The notes: a model not told the origin generated them from the letters alone. A DNA stretch of 64,000 nt from Acanthococcus lagerstroemiae (GCA_031841125.1 CM063114.1:43979574-44043573), one strand, 5' to 3'; counted from the stretch's first letter, positions 33,746 to 47,163 are shown. A program made the numbers and translations.

Positions 33746-35180
33746 GTGTGTCCAGTATCTGCCAGTTATCAGTTGTTATTAATGCAATGCATGGTTCGAT
33801 GTTTAAAGTTGGTTGTTGTGTTAACAAAGTGTGGATGAGTTGTTATAACTCCGAATAAATATTCACAAACCGCAAAGAATTATCAAGCTATCGAGTTCCC
33901 CCTTATTTTATACCTCCTCAAGGGTGCCTGGCGAATTTTGAGCAAGAAATTCCACCCTATGATGGACAGGTTTAACCTGAGAAACACGTTGCTCATTTTC
34001 ACTTGGTGCTTTTAATTTGAAATTTCATCGATTATAGGGACTAGGGAATATTAACGAAAGTACCTGCGGAACACGAACACGAGTTTATTTCGGGAAAGTA
34101 AACGAGGGGTTATTCAAGGGTTATCAAAATGTAATCGACTAAAAAAATTATTAATATTCTTTTTATACATGTGTATGTGTATTTTTTGTTTTGCGGTATT
34201 AAATGTGATACCACTTTGTATTCAAGTCGGTCGGTGCTCGAAACAGTCGCTTATCACGTTCATAGCAGACGACGATCACATGCTGATATTGTGTACGCTG
34301 TTTGCACACACGTTTTCGTAATCTCGTTCGTTCCTTGTTTCAGCGCCGAAAAATTTTCTAAATCGCTGTTTTTACAATTTTCTGTACGTAGTAGGTACAC
34401 CTTTGGCAGCGACGTGTATCAGATGCACGCCGACGAGTCTGAAATTATTAGTACTGTCATCCGGTGACAGAGACGTCTTTTACTTACAGCCTTATAATGG
34501 CTGCAAAACGTACAGGTTGCCAAAATTGGGAAACTGTGCGTTCGGCGGGGAAACCTCGACTGACGGGTGACAGCGAGGTCTGCGGATTATCATCGTGTGT
34601 CAGGTATGTCGGTGACAGACTCGGACTGATACTGTTCACACAAGGGTCAGTCTCTAGAAATTGAGAATATTTTGTTACCAGCAAATTTTTAACCCTAATT
34701 TTCGATTTTTCAGTTTGTTTTTTTTGTTGTTGTTGTTTTTTTTTTTTTTTGGGGGGGGGGGTTATTTTAGGTTACACAATAACATCGGAAACAAATTCCA
34801 CCAATCTAAGTTATTAGATAGGACAATTGCCATCTTTTGAATGGGAAAAGCATAAGGAGGTGTCCATCGTCGTGAAAGTTACCATCTTGTAACACCTGTT
34901 GTATTTTCTCAGATTTTTGTCCGGAGTTGTTTTTTCCACTGAAGCAGTATTATTATTCAGAAAGATAGGATGTATGTGTTAAGAAGTTCAATTTGCTGTC
35001 ATTAACTCCATACTTTCCGAAGGGATGGCGTCAAGTTCCGTTACCAGGGTTTTAAGGCCATTGTCATGGTCAGTCTTTAACTGGTGCAAAGATACCTGCC
35101 TTATACATTTTTTATCCCAATAAGTAGCAATACTGGTACAGCATTGATTTCTGAACACGATCCAGGTGTCAGGTCGTAGT
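33746..35180. other. No gene seen
   Basis: No recognised protein. A T run followed by an 11-base G run is at 34,735-34,761. The minus strand toward 35,180 may already be the far 3' end of the pseudogene described next. Confidence 0.5.
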
Positions 35181-35394
35181 CATTGGCGCATGTGATCGCA
35201 CAATTTTCAAAAATTTCCTGGAATGGAAATTTGAAGCTGTTTGGTCCATAGTCGTGGATATCAGTGTTTTCGCCTCGGACAGATGTCTGTAGTCGTGGGA
35301 CAAGTCGCCCTTCTTCCTAACTTTGATGCTTCTGCTCTGTAAACTTGTTAAATATTCTCAACTACATATAAAATAAGTATTACCGGGAAGGGCG

Positions 35395-36506
35395 GAGAAA
35401 GGGAACAGTTTCACCAAGAACTTCTCTCCAACGTGAGCAATTTGAGCTGGAGCTGCCTCAGGGTCCTTGAAAATCTCCAACATCTCGGAGAGGCCCAGGG
35501 TTCTTCTGATACGCCTGTATCACCTTCTTCTTCCCAATTCCAAAGGGTGCTGAGATGGTGTCGCACCCACTTATCGCGTGCAGGAAAAGTGTCAGGGTGT
35601 CTAACAGGTCAAGTAAGTCAAATAAAGTCAAGTATTTGGAAAGAGGTCAATTAAGTGAAATAAAGTCAAATTTTTTTGGTCCGGGTCATGTAACAAGAGA
35701 AAAATCAAAAATTGCTGCGGAAACTTAGTTATAAGTTTAAATGTTTGAATATTGATTCTAAAAAATATTAATGTGTTCTTCACAATTTTCATTCAAATTG
35801 TATACCTATTCTAAGTGAAGTATTATTTGTTTTCTATAATATTAATTTTTATCACAAAACACTTGACGGTTGTTTCAAAAGTTGTGGTTACCACTAAATC
35901 TATAAGAAAAGGTGAAAATGGAACCAAAAAGTATCCAGAGTCATATTGAAATGTATATGTTGATAAACGATGTTTGAAAATGAGGTATCAGGTATTTGTA
36001 AAATAAAATATTAGTTCTTTATTTATACTACTCCAAGTCGCTACGTTTACTATTGTACAAAGGTGTCTGATATGCTGGTACTGAGGAAGGCGTTACCGTC
36101 TGTGTTTTTGGGCCCTAAATCAATAATCACTAGGGGAAAAGAGGTCAAGTAAAGTCAAGTATTTTCAAATTTCAGATTTGTTAGACACCCTGAGTATGTC
36201 CTGTGGCCCGTGTTTGAAAGAGCAGAAAGAATAAAGGACGGTTGGGGTGTTACCCTTCCCACTTTCCTGGAAGTAGACGTTTTTCTTTGGAAACCCCAAA
36301 GCATTCAGCAGCACCAGAAAATCAATGTCCTCTCCTGTAATGACGACATTGTTGTACTCGGCAACTGAGACAGCAGTCTGTACGATCAGCACATCAGCGT
36401 CTTCTACTGCCTGCTTGACTTGGATCCCCTTGGCTTCCAGTTCACCCTTCAGCATCGTTATGAAATTCATATTGTTTTTGTCGTTGGAGAGAAATGCTGA
36501 CTTAGG
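35395..36506 (-). pseudogene. Pseudogene of a multicopy invertebrate protein family, split by an insertion
   Basis: The minus strand has an upstream part, 36,506-36,193, reading SAFLSNDKNNMNFITML, then DADVLIVQTAVS, NVVITGEDIDFLVLLNALG, NVYFQESGKGN and KHGPQDI. It then runs into a 600-bp insertion, and resumes at 35,592-35,395 as LFLHAISGCDTISAPFGIGK, KKVIQAYQKNPGPL, a stop and frameshift, then EAAPAQIAHVGEKFLVKLF. The order DADxLIV, GEDxDxLVLL, HAxSGCDTxS and GEKFL is a combination I recognise from abundant uncharacterised proteins in insects and other invertebrates, with acidic residues placed as in PIN/FEN-like nucleases. Nuclease activity is an inference. One stop, one frameshift and the insertion make it non-functional. 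Confidence 0.75.
35593..36192. mobile_element. 600-bp TIR element inserted in the pseudogene
   Basis: It begins cagggtgtctaaca and ends tgttagacaccctg, a perfect 14-base terminal inverted repeat. Just inside each end is a same-strand subterminal repeat containing ggtcaagta and aaagtcaagtatt. The interior is AT-rich and non-coding. The terminal sequence style (cagggtgtc) and subterminal repeats resemble hAT-type MITEs, but a clear 8-bp target duplication is not visible (aaaagtgt left, agtatgtc right), so the superfamily is only suggested. Confidence 0.8.
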
Positions 36507-38989
36507 TTATCTTGGAAAACACAAACTTAGTATAGGGGTTCAGCAAGGAACGCCGATAACATTCTACTGCCTTAGTGCTTTGGTAGCTTATCCCACTAGG
36601 ATAACCATTTCCATAATTACCATAGAACTGATTTCGTTTTTGGCCAATTTTTGCCATTTTGAGAAAATTTCTCTAACTTTGATCGTTTGTATCTCGGTTA
36701 ATATTAGGTTTATGAAAAAGTTTATGTATACAAAATTGTAGCAAATTTAATGCTCTACAACTTTGAAAATGAACGTTTTGGTCGAACACCGCTTAGTTTA
36801 GAAGTTATGAGCGAAAAACCGAAGGAAATCCGAAAAGTTTGAGGTTTTTCGGTCCTCTTCAAGTTAGCACAAGGTCCTCGAAGTGGAAAACTTGACAGAG
36901 TCATCCCACAGTACCCCCAAACAACCTGTAAAAGTTTCATTAACTTCGGAATTTTTTCCAACAGACCCCATTTTTTTTGCTCTGTCTCCTAGACTATAAC
37001 CGCGTCATATCTCGAGGATAAAGAATGCTACCATAGTTACATGAAGTTTCAAAAAATCTTCACGAATTACAGGATTCTGAATCAAATGAGCAGCACTTCA
37101 TTTCGCATGCTTTGGTATTTACCACATATTTTGCACCAATTCTGCTTATTTTTCAAAAAAAATTTCCCCGAAAAGGGGGTCTCTAATTCTTCTCTCAAAA
37201 ATACTATAAATAATTCCTGGCTCAAAAAAAAAATTGACAAGACTTAATGATTAGATAAATAATGTTCTTTTGCATGTGAGATACCCTTTCTCTTGCCTGC
37301 ATTTTACAAATAGAAGCAATATCTCCTGAGTGCATCTGCTAATAAAAAGAAGATTTGACTTCTTAGGTTGATACTTTGCTAGATGATTAATTTTGAAATT
37401 GGATAAAAATTATCGTAGTGTATCCAGCTTAATTTTTCCTTTAATATGATACCCATATTGTATTGGCATTTTAGTGCATGCATGGCAAATTGGGGGAAAA
37501 GGTCATTTTTTCTAAAATTCGATTTTGTTAAGATACCCTGAACGTGAATCGTGAAGGGACAAGATCCACCAGTCCACGATTGTTTGCCAGTTGAGGAAAA
37601 TCAAACGGGTAGAGTGAAGGCCGAGCTTAAAAATCCAACCCGCTGAGAAAATTAGTGGATACTGAGTTGGTGATACGAGAATGGAAAAAATTTACGTGTT
37701 GAAACGGGCTATTATTTTGGAATCGCGCCGGTAACGAGTAAAGCGTGTGAAATTTTTGTTTCAAGGTCACATCGCTGTTCTCGGAATTATTTATTTACCA
37801 AATACTCTCCTGCTCTATATCCAGTAGTTAAAAAAGAAAAAAAGAAAAAAAAACATTGAGATACCGATCGTGTAAAATTTTTATTTTTCGTTACCTGCTC
37901 AAATTTTCAAGTCGTATATCGTACCCCATACAGCAAAATTTTATCAGTAATCGGGCCCTACTATGACCTATCCGGAACCAGAGATAATTAAGGTGCAATT
38001 ATTCCTATTCAGGAGGAGAAGAAAATTCGCTTGTTGGTATCAGAGCGCATGCGTTGCCGACGTAACGCGCTGTTGATTTCTCTTTTTATCATTGTTTAAA
38101 CATGACAGTCTGCAGGTTTTTAGAATGGAAACGTTGAGACTTTGAGTAAGTTCTACGTTGCAGTCGTCGCAGGCAGATAGCGTATAGATTTCCAATGGTG
38201 TAGTCTGCGCTAACTTTTCAAATTTTGTATACAAATTTGCAGTAGTTTGGTTTTTTTCTGTGTTAATTAGTCGTTACAATAATTGTTTTTACTCACGCGC
38301 AAGATCGTGTATTATAATCATTCGATGGTGACTGTGGTTTTCGTACTTTCGTGATAAAAGTGGTGTGAAAAAGCTCGTCGTCAATTTGTGAGATCACTGT
38401 GTCGCCCCCGTTCATCGTATATTCGTCTTTTCATAACACGCACGTATTATCGTTCGAAGGTAAGCCGATTTCAATTTCATGTAGTAAAAGTAAATTTCAT
38501 CTTACCGGGGATCGATAAATCGTGGTCGAGGAGGGGGTTGAGGGGTTTGAGTGCATCGTACATCTCCATTATGTAGGCTCGGTGTGCTGAAAAATATTAC
38601 CTGTGAATGCGAAAATGCTGATCATTGCAGATTCGTATGCGATGTATGTCAACAGACAACCGAAATTGCGCTCGTATTTTGGCCAAGATTGTTAACGTTA
38701 ATTAGCAGCAGGCAGAAATGGGTACGAAGCTCGAAAATTGATCTATTTTTACTCCTACTGATTCGGGAAATGTAGGTGGCTTAACGAGTGCACGCGTGTA
38801 AATTGTAACTGTTGACCAGCAGAGCCCCCGGAAGTTGAAAACCACCGTGGAGTGTTAGGTTTTGAATTGAGGGGACGGGACCTCAGATCGACTGGAACGG
38901 GAGGGTTGTGATTTGAATCGGCTCTTGTACGTTTTTGTTGTTAAATTGAACCAAACTCCCTTGAGAATTTCTTGTGTACCTCCTCCCCC
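36507..38989. other. No gene seen
   Basis: 36,590-36,800 has phrases such as ttggccaatttttgccattt and gaagttatgagcgaaaaacc that look like a dispersed repeat, but no second copy is evident here. 38,270-38,560 is CpG-richer without a recognised frame. Confidence 0.5.
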
Positions 38990-41900
38990 GTTTATGGTTG
39001 AGCTTTGTTCAGAGCTCACGACTCGTTAAGTCTGCCCAAAACTCGTTTGCGACTCTACGCCTCTTCCAGACTTGATTATGGCTCCTCTAAACATGACCAA
39101 AACTCTTCAGAATTTTCGTATTAAGGCATGGTCATGTAGGAGCTTGCACCTTTGCGAACGCTACCGCAACCTTGCCTTTTCTCGTTTATTTGTAACTATC
39201 TGTGCAATGTTATCAGACAGAATAGTGATGCGTTGCAAGTTTGCACTTATGCGAACGCTGCAACATTACCTTTTCACATCTATTTGTAACTATCTGTACA
39301 ATGTTATCTAACAGAAGAGTACTACGTTGCGAGTCCGTTTAATTGAGCATTCAAGTTTTAGAGTAGAATGCAGAAGATTGTTAGTCTTCGGCCATTCAAG
39401 TATTGAGCTACTCTGATTATGAGTGATGTTTTTAGATAGCCGGGTTTAAAGGAAGTACTGGGTTTAGGTGGGCTGCCGCTGTGTGCAAAATTTATCTTGC
39501 CACCCTTGGCCCAACCTGTAAAAAGCGAGCTTTCAACGCTCTGTAGTAAATTATAAAACCCCTCTTTAGTACTCTCAGTCTCAGTTGTACTTAAATCTGA
39601 AAATCTATTCCCAGTCGCATCAGGCGCTGTTCTGCTGTGTCTTGATTATATTAGGTACAATTTTTTTTTCTTTTTCAAATTTGCCGCCCTGTGCACGCGT
39701 ACAGTCTGCACATAGATAAATCATCCGCTGTTTAAGGGGGGAGGGAATCCCCCGCTACTGCAGCAGTTAAAAATAAGACTTTTTCATAAAAATTCTGTGA
39801 AAAATTGAAGAAATTTTATTCGCTTTGGTCGCGAATAAGTATTTCTTATTACTTTTAAGGGTGAAAACCATGAAATCTATCCCTGCAGAAGGATTCTGTC
39901 ATCAAACCGTATTCTAGGTATCTTCAGTTCTTCATTCTTCATCCTCTTTTTGCTATAATAAGAGGTAAATAAGGAAAACAGCTAATATTGGACAACTTGA
40001 CTAATTAACTCGTGCTCTTCCAATTGTAAAAATTCGAAATTTCATCCAATATTTAGTGACTTGATTATGGCTCACCTAAACATGAGCAAGACTCTTCAGA
40101 ACTCTTTTATAGTAAGAAAGCACTACCATGTATAAGCTTGTACATATGCGAATGCTACAACAACCTATCCTTTTCACATTCATATTTTACTATCTGCACC
40201 GTGTTATCTTATCAAACAGAATAGTAATACATTGCGAGTCCCTTTAATCAAGGATTCAAATTTCAGAGTCGCATGCAGGCGTTTATCAGTTCTAAAGGTC
40301 AAACCATAAAATCCACCCCTACAAAGAATCTGGCATCAGATCTGATTTTAGATATTTTCAGTTTTTCATCCTTTATCCAGTTTTTATCATATTAAGAGAT
40401 CATTCAGGAAAACAGCTGATATTAGAGGACCCAACTGATGAATTTAGGTTCTTGGCTGTTTTGGTGGTAGAATTTGCCTGCACCGATGGTAAAATTTATC
40501 GATATTTCATCCAAGATTTTGTTATGTATTTTTACACATTTATTGAATCAAAAGGTATTCCAAGTCTTTACAATTCATATTTTTGTATTTAAGAAAGGTA
40601 AGGCTACTCAGTTCACAACAGGCGTGTATTTATAAATTTCTTGCGAGGAGTGCACATGTAAGACTCCAGTATAAAATACATTCGCGAGCAAGAATTTTTA
40701 CAAAGCAGAGTGGGATAGTTTAGATTTAAATTGCCTCCTATAAGTTTTAGCTGTGAACAAAACTTTATCAAGAATTTTCAAACGCACGTTCTATTGATAG
40801 TTGAGCTTTGTTCATAACTTGTGACTCGTTACAACTATCTGAAACTTATTTGTGACTCTATATGCCTCTTCTGGACTTGATTATGGCTCATCTAAACATG
40901 ACCAAGACTCTTCAGAACTCTTATATTGTGAGAGAGCACTGTCATGTTGCAGGTTGTACCTGTGCAAACGCTACAGCAACCTTTCCTTTTCACGTTTATT
41001 CATTGCTGTCTGTGCAATGTTATCTCATCAGACAGATTAGTGATGCGTTGCGAGCTTGCACTTATGCAAACGCTACAGCAACGTTACCTTTTCGTTTCTA
41101 TTCGTTACCTTTTTGTGTCTGTTCCTAACTACATATTTGTAGAGTGTCATCTTATCAGACAGAATAGTGATGCATTGCGATCTTGCACTTACGCAAACGC
41201 TATAGCAACGTTACCTTTTCATTTCTTCCATTACCTTTTTGTGTCTGTTTCTAAGTGCATATCTGTACAATGACATCATATCAGACAGAATAATTATGCG
41301 TTGCGAGTCCGTTTAATTCAGGATTTAAGTTTCAGAGTAGTATATAGGAGTTCGTTCATCATTTGTCATCCAAGCCGACCCCAATTATGAGTTATGATTT
41401 TAGACATAGCTGGTTTTTAAGGGGGAGAGGAACTTTGGTGACAATCCCCGCCACCATAGCCATCGAGAATATCATTTTTCCATAGAAATTCTACAAAAGA
41501 TTGAGATGTTGCTCGCTTTGGTTGCAAATAAGTGTTTTCTTATCAGTTTTAAGGTTCAAAACCATGAAATTGACCCATACACAAAAATCAACTCAACTTA
41601 TAAATTTACGCTCTAGTCAGCTGGCACCGACTTATGGAAAATATTGGGGGGGGGGCAGAATCAATGTTATCACGGTTCTTATGAGCGTCAAAAATCCCTC
41701 TCTTTGAAAATTCGAATGGTCGTATTCCATCTGTTTTGGTGCCAAAATTATACCCTTCTCATTATTACTTATCATATTTTACTTTCTTTGTTAAATTAAA
41801 AAATTGATGGTAAAATTTGTTGTACTTTTTCCATTTTTGAGTTGAAAATATTGAGGGGGCATCGCCCCTCCAAAGTTTTTATTGGGGGTCTTGTCCCCCT

Positions 41901-42130
41901 CCCACCACCACCACCGCGCCTATGATAGCATTAAAAGCTGCTATTCTAAGTCGTATGGTTCGTATTATGTTTTAAAGAGAGGTAGGGCTACTCAATTCAC
42001 GGCTGGTGTGTATTTATAAAATTTTTGGAGGGGATGACGCATGTAAAATTTTGAGTATAAAAATGTACCCGCGAGTGGTGCAAGCAACAATTTTTATGAA
42101 TTTTTAACCAATTTAAGCAGAAAAAAACAC
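38990..42130 (+). repeat. Long-period tandem repeat (about 1.8 kb) with inner repeats
   Basis: The landmark gttgagctttgttca, then ctcgtga/actcgtta, then gactctacgcctcttccaga, cttgattatggctcatctaa and acatgaccaagactcttcag occurs at 38,992 and 40,799; the later part recurs alone near 40,060. The next part, with ttgcacttatgcgaacgct, is itself repeated two to three times per unit. Further in, aggtaaggctactcagttca near 40,600 matches gaggtagggctactcaattc near 41,980. So there are two large units plus an internal partial one, all in the same orientation. Short frames with repeated peptides (such as ALMQTLQQ) are by-products. Confidence 0.8.
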
Positions 42131-42889
42131 TCGATATGGGTGGGTGGGAGGCGCCTCAGACGTAATACTCCCTCTGAATATGCGCCTGATTCACGTATTC
42201 GGCTCCTCCAGACTCGGGAATTCTGTCAACATTTTAAAAGCCAACTGCGATGAGGAAATGAAGGTCGAGTTTGCAGATGGGCCTCATCAAATAATTTAGG
42301 CGAAATGGAAGTTTAAAATGTGTGTTTCGAAATGGTGTTGTCCGACGCTGTGGTCATCTGTAATTGACCTAGTCAGCTGAATTAGCATGTTATATGCTTT
42401 TACTACCGAGTATACTTGAGCAAATGTTTACGATAAATGTCTTGAATCTTCATGTAATTCGAGTTCGAAGATGAGTCCAATCGGCCAGTTGGGTCGAGGG
42501 CCGGGTATACTCAAATGTGTGAAGTCGATTTTCTTTGAAAAATTCTGTCTCGCAAACTGTAAGTGCTATTGAACTTTTGATTTAAAAAAAAAAAAAACTA
42601 TTATTTGGAGATCTGCCAATTTGGTAATAACCAATTTTTTTGTAGGATCAACAGCTGATAAAATGTTCTATGTTTATGGGGTCGTGAGGCCCACTCAGTA
42701 TTTGTTCAGTGAAATGTTGTATAGGCGGTAATATTCTGCGCAAACAAGTTACCTTCTAATATTTAGGTCCTGCAACGTCCATTCTTCGTCAGTTTTGCCC
42801 ACACTATGGAAGTGGGTGCTGGTACTGTTCAAACAGTAGTTCATTTTCCCCCTTCGTATTCGTGCAGAATTCGCAGAGGGGTGAGATTA
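42131..42889. other. No gene; LINE-edge fragment at 42,380-42,430
   Basis: 42,380-42,430 (gttatatgcttttactaccg and neighbours) matches the upstream edge of the LINE fragment near 23,693-23,745. Nothing else is recognisable. Confidence 0.45.
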
Positions 42890-43500
42890 ATAGATTCACG
42901 CCCTCGGTGGCTCGGATTATAATTTTGCTTTAGAATTAGGTGCCATTTTTCTATCATACCTACTTATTATTGACACTCCTACAGTACTAGAAGGTTAGCC
43001 CGGTTGGATAGATCATATGTGTCCATTAAAGAAGGGTGGTGCTAATGGATTCCTTTCACCCGATTCCGATTATAAGTTCGGATTCGTAGAACTTCCTGGT
43101 CAAGTGCCCGATTAAAAGGTAAACTGTGTTAGATAGTGCATATCAGTCCATTAATAAAAGGTAGATTCACGTGCTCGACTACTGCGACTATAATGTTAGA
43201 TTAGAATTTTATTAAGTTTTTCTTTCATATAAGCACTCGATTATTATATTGTAAACCAAGTTGAATGACTTTCATTAAACTATTAAACAAGAGTCTAGCT
43301 AATGCCTTCACGTACTCGACTATTTCGATCATAATTTACGATTTCAGTTTTCTTCAATTCTTCCACTCTCGCAATTTTTACCTAATTAACAGGGAAATCA
43401 AATTATATGACCGAAATTAGACCATAAAACAAGCATCGGACTAGTGAAGTCAAGCATTTGACTGATTCAGTTGTCATTTATGATTTCAGTTTTCTTCTAT
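42890..43500 (+). repeat. Degenerate tandem repeat, about four units
   Basis: The theme gattcacg..ctcga(c/t), then a gattataa/actataat block, then a tttagaatt block, a ttctttcata / cta block, a ttggatag / ttaga block and gtccattaa recurs with spacing of about 130-190 bases (near 42,895, 43,050, 43,165 and 43,300). Divergence is high. Confidence 0.55.
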
Positions 43501-44689
43501 TTTTCTGTACAGTCGGCAGTTCGTATACGTAATTGAAAAACAAACCAAATTTTGTAGCGTAATTTCATCATTACGGGGAGAAAAAGGGCTAATATATTTA
43601 CTTGATTATCTGAGAAACAAACTAGCAGATTCAATCTATTGTAGGTAGGCTGCTTCTTAGGAATGACAAGACCTGTTTTCATGAGATAAAGTAGAACTTT
43701 CTTGAAATAACGCATTTTTTAAATTCAGTGGGAAGAGGCACATTCTCTCTTTACCCCCGGCTCGAGACTGTGAATGTAACTGATTTCAACTCTGCCTAGG
43801 TCAAGGAAGGCGAACGTATGTAGTTCGACTCTACACGCCGGATGGAAAGTGTTCGCGAGAATTGGCAAATGATGGTTGCTTGTAAAAGCTCTGTAGTGCC
43901 TTCAATCAATGATAGTACTCCATCGAGTTCTTCCTGCTGGCTTCTTCTCCATTAAAAATGTACGTGAAGTCGAACGAAGATAAATACGTTTCGGCACTCC
44001 TCGATATGTTTGTCCCGATTCAATGATACGACTGTGATGTCTGTGCATAATTGAAACTAATTATCGATCACAGATCGCCTGTCCAGATTAGAAATGCTAA
44101 TATAAGGAGTCGGGAAAGTGTACACGCACGGTGACAGGGGAAGAAGATAACGAGGAAATTGCTACCATACAGTCTCGAGTGCAGTGTGTCGAGATATAGA
44201 CGTCACAGACATGCTGGCTTAGTCATTGACATCGATGGCTGAAAAAATATAGAAAGTGGCACTTCGGGAAGACAATGGCCTTGTTCCTTCTCACCAATAT
44301 AATGCGTGTTCGAGGGTATTTAAAGAGCATCTATCTGTCTAGATTCCTCGATCGTGTCACTTGATCCCTATTTGTGGTAGGTAAAAAGGATACCTTAGTA
44401 TTAAGTGGTGCCATGTGAATTAAATTGCAACATTAATGAACATTTGAATGTAAGTCTAAGAAAGGTGTGTGTTAGTTACACTTGCAGGAGAGCATCAAAA
44501 CGTTGGTGTTTCTGGTAGCCACGGCACAATTGAAAGCTCATTCAGTTCATCTACTTTTGTAACCAACTGTTGCTTGTCATATTCAACATTAATTTCATCT
44601 ACTTTAACGCTATCATCCGCTGTTCACGTTATTTTTGAGAAAGAAAAAATAATACTTGTATTTTGGATGTACATTTATTTATTGCTTAA
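43501..44689. other. No gene seen
   Basis: No protein recognised. A CpG-bearing stretch around 43,790-44,200 is unassigned. Confidence 0.5.
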
Positions 44690-46335
44690 TATTAACAATA
44701 GCTGAAACAATCAATAAAAATCATATTTATTAATGATTAGAATAATTAACTGTTGAAATCATTGATAATATGGAGAGTTTGGGTCATTGTTTGTATTGAT
44801 ACTAAAGATCATTGGTAATTTGAATAGTTTATATCATGGGTCATACCAGTTTCTGAAATCATTAATGTCATCAGTTTAAAACTTTGATAGTACATATCAG
44901 CAATAGTTCAGGGCATTGTTTGTGTTGATACTCAGAATGATTGGTAATATCAATAGCTGAAGTCACTTATCATACCACTTCTTGAAATCATTAATATCAT
45001 CAGTTTAAATTACGAACAGTGTATCAGTGATAGTTCAGATTATTGTTTATATTTATACTCAAAATCATTGATAATATCAATAACTAAAGTCATTGATCAT
45101 ACCATACCAGTTATTGAAATCATTAGTATCATGAGCTTAAATCATTGATATTATCAGTGATAGATCAGGTCATTGTTTGCATTGATACTCAAAATCATTA
45201 GTAATATCAATAGCTGAAGTCACTAATCATACCACTTCTTGAAATCATTAATATCATCAGTTTAAATTACAAATAGTGTATCAGTGATACTTCAGATTAT
45301 TGTTTATATTTATACTCAAAATCATTGATCATACCAGTTATTGAAATCATTAGTGTCATCAGTTTAAATCAGTAATAGTATCAGGGATAGTTTAGGTCAT
45401 TGTTTGTATTGGTACTTTAAATCATTAGTATCATCAGTTAAAATCGCTAATAGTATCAGTAGTTGAAACCACTGATCAGTATTGGCACTTGATATTATGG
45501 ATAGTTTCAATCTATTGATCAGCAGTTGAAAATGATGTTTTGTTCCAATTCTATCTATAGAAACGTTGTGATTTCTTCATTTAGTTGCACTTAAAAAGGA
45601 AGTGTTCCACAAGTGTAATAATCCCATAATTCATTCTTTGTCTGGTGTTCTGCTCATGCGTGTTATAATCACATTATGTATTTGGTTATATCTGAATGAA
45701 ACTATTGCAGAATCTTTAAAAATTGTGAAAATTGTTTTGTTTGGTTATTTTTCTGATCTGCAGTTTCAAATTCATTTATTTATACTGGTTATTGGTCTAG
45801 TGTTCCAGTTTGCTGTATTGTGTGTGGCTCATTCAGGCTATGAAATACTGATTGATTGCTCATGGATTTGCTTAATCATGAATAAATCAAAATGAATTGG
45901 CTTCCTGGTTATTGTTCTAATACCTACTTGTTGCAGTTTACAGCCCTGGTTGACGTTATTAATAAGTAACATGAATGGATAAAATCATTGATGGTATTAA
46001 ATAGTTGGAACTCTTGATAATAGTAACAGCTGAAGTCATTGCTAGTACTAATAATTGGAATTATCAATATTGATGAATAAAATTGTAGTTGAAATCATCA
46101 ATATATCATCGTATATGTGATTGAAATAACATAGTAATGATAGTTGGAATCATTGATAGGAATTATTTGTAGTTTCAACAGTTGAAATCATGGATAGAAA
46201 TCATTTGTAGTATCAAATGTTGAAATCATTGTTAGTATTGACGCTTGAAATCAGTGGTAGTGTTCATAATTGAAATAATTGGTAACAATACTAAGCTGAA
46301 GGCATTGATACGATCACTAATTGAAATGATCTGTG
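44690..46335 (+). repeat. Minisatellite-like array (gttgaaatcattgatagtat theme) with higher-order units
   Basis: Variants of a short word, gttgaaatcattgatagtat, repeat across 44,690-45,530 and 45,960-46,335. Within 44,770-45,480 they are organised in a higher-order unit of about 120-140 bases marked by ggtcattgtttgtattgata, actcaaaatcatt, cataccagttcttgaaatca and atatcatcagtttaaa. About six such units can be counted. The array is interrupted by non-repetitive sequence at 45,535-45,960. Confidence 0.85.
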
Positions 46336-46337
46336 AT

Positions 46338-46560
46338 GTCAAGTTGGCGGTAGCACAGTATCATGTAGATTGTGATCAAATGTGACGTTGCTACTTCATT
46401 TATCAACGTGCTAATGATTGTATTTGAACCGCTATTAATCATTAAGTTGACGGCAGCATGGTATCATGTAGGTACACAGTTGTCAAATGTGAACATGAAG
46501 GTAGCCGCTTCATGTATTTGACTTGCTGATTATTGTATTGGAACAGCTATTAACAAGTCT
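46338..46560 (+). repeat. Tandem duplication, about 105-115 bp
   Basis: Two adjacent copies share agttg(g/a)cggtagcaca/gcatg, gtatcatgtag, tcaaatgtga, cttcat, tgct(a/g)atgattgtatt and gaac.gctattaa. They sit immediately after the minisatellite-like array. Confidence 0.8.
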
Positions 46561-47163
46561 AAGCTCGGTTGTAACGAAATTTTTACTTGATTCGGTGCTG
46601 TTAGCAAACGTACGTTACTACTGGTGACAATCCCATCCCATCTCGGACCTCATTTAAAGACGTAGTCCGCCCCCGGTTCATTTCATCGCCGTTTCACCGT
46701 CGGTATAGAGACGCTGTACTTTCGAAAATGAAACGCGGCTTGCTCTCAGAACTTCTGTATATACGTCGATTGCATTGAAACGGAAACGAGTTACAATGTG
46801 CTTTAATTTAATAGTCATTGTAAAAGTTGATTCGATTTGGAAACTTGCGCTGCCATAAACTTTGATCGATACTGGAATACTGGCGCGTTATACAAAACAG
46901 CCAGACAGGCCGCACAGTGTTTTGTTCATGGTTGCCGGCAGATTGTATTTTCATTCAAATTTTGAAAAATTCGCTGGTCTGACTTGATTTCTTGGAGTTA
47001 CAGGATTATAGCTTCTCGCCACACAGACAGAATTAAACTTGAATGGTGGTCATTTCTGGATGCTTTTTCCTTGACTCATTTTCGTATCGTCGTGTGTAGA
47101 TTTCTATTCACTTCCAGTAGCCTTGGGGCTATTATTCTCATTTTGTCGCCAACGGAAACGCAC
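46561..47163. other. No assigned content beside the candidate exon
   Basis: No exon could be recognised here, although a 3' neighbour of the candidate exon at 47,164-47,328 would be expected on this side if it belongs to a real gene. Confidence 0.4.

Noticed and set aside
40852..41273. Overlapping frames with repeated peptides such as ALMQTLQQ
   Set aside because: They come from a tandem repeat whose unit lacks a consistent frame between copies.
45602..45895. 97-codon hydrophobic frame inside the minisatellite-like region
   Set aside because: Hydrophobicity follows from T-rich sequence; no family resemblance and no flanking signals.
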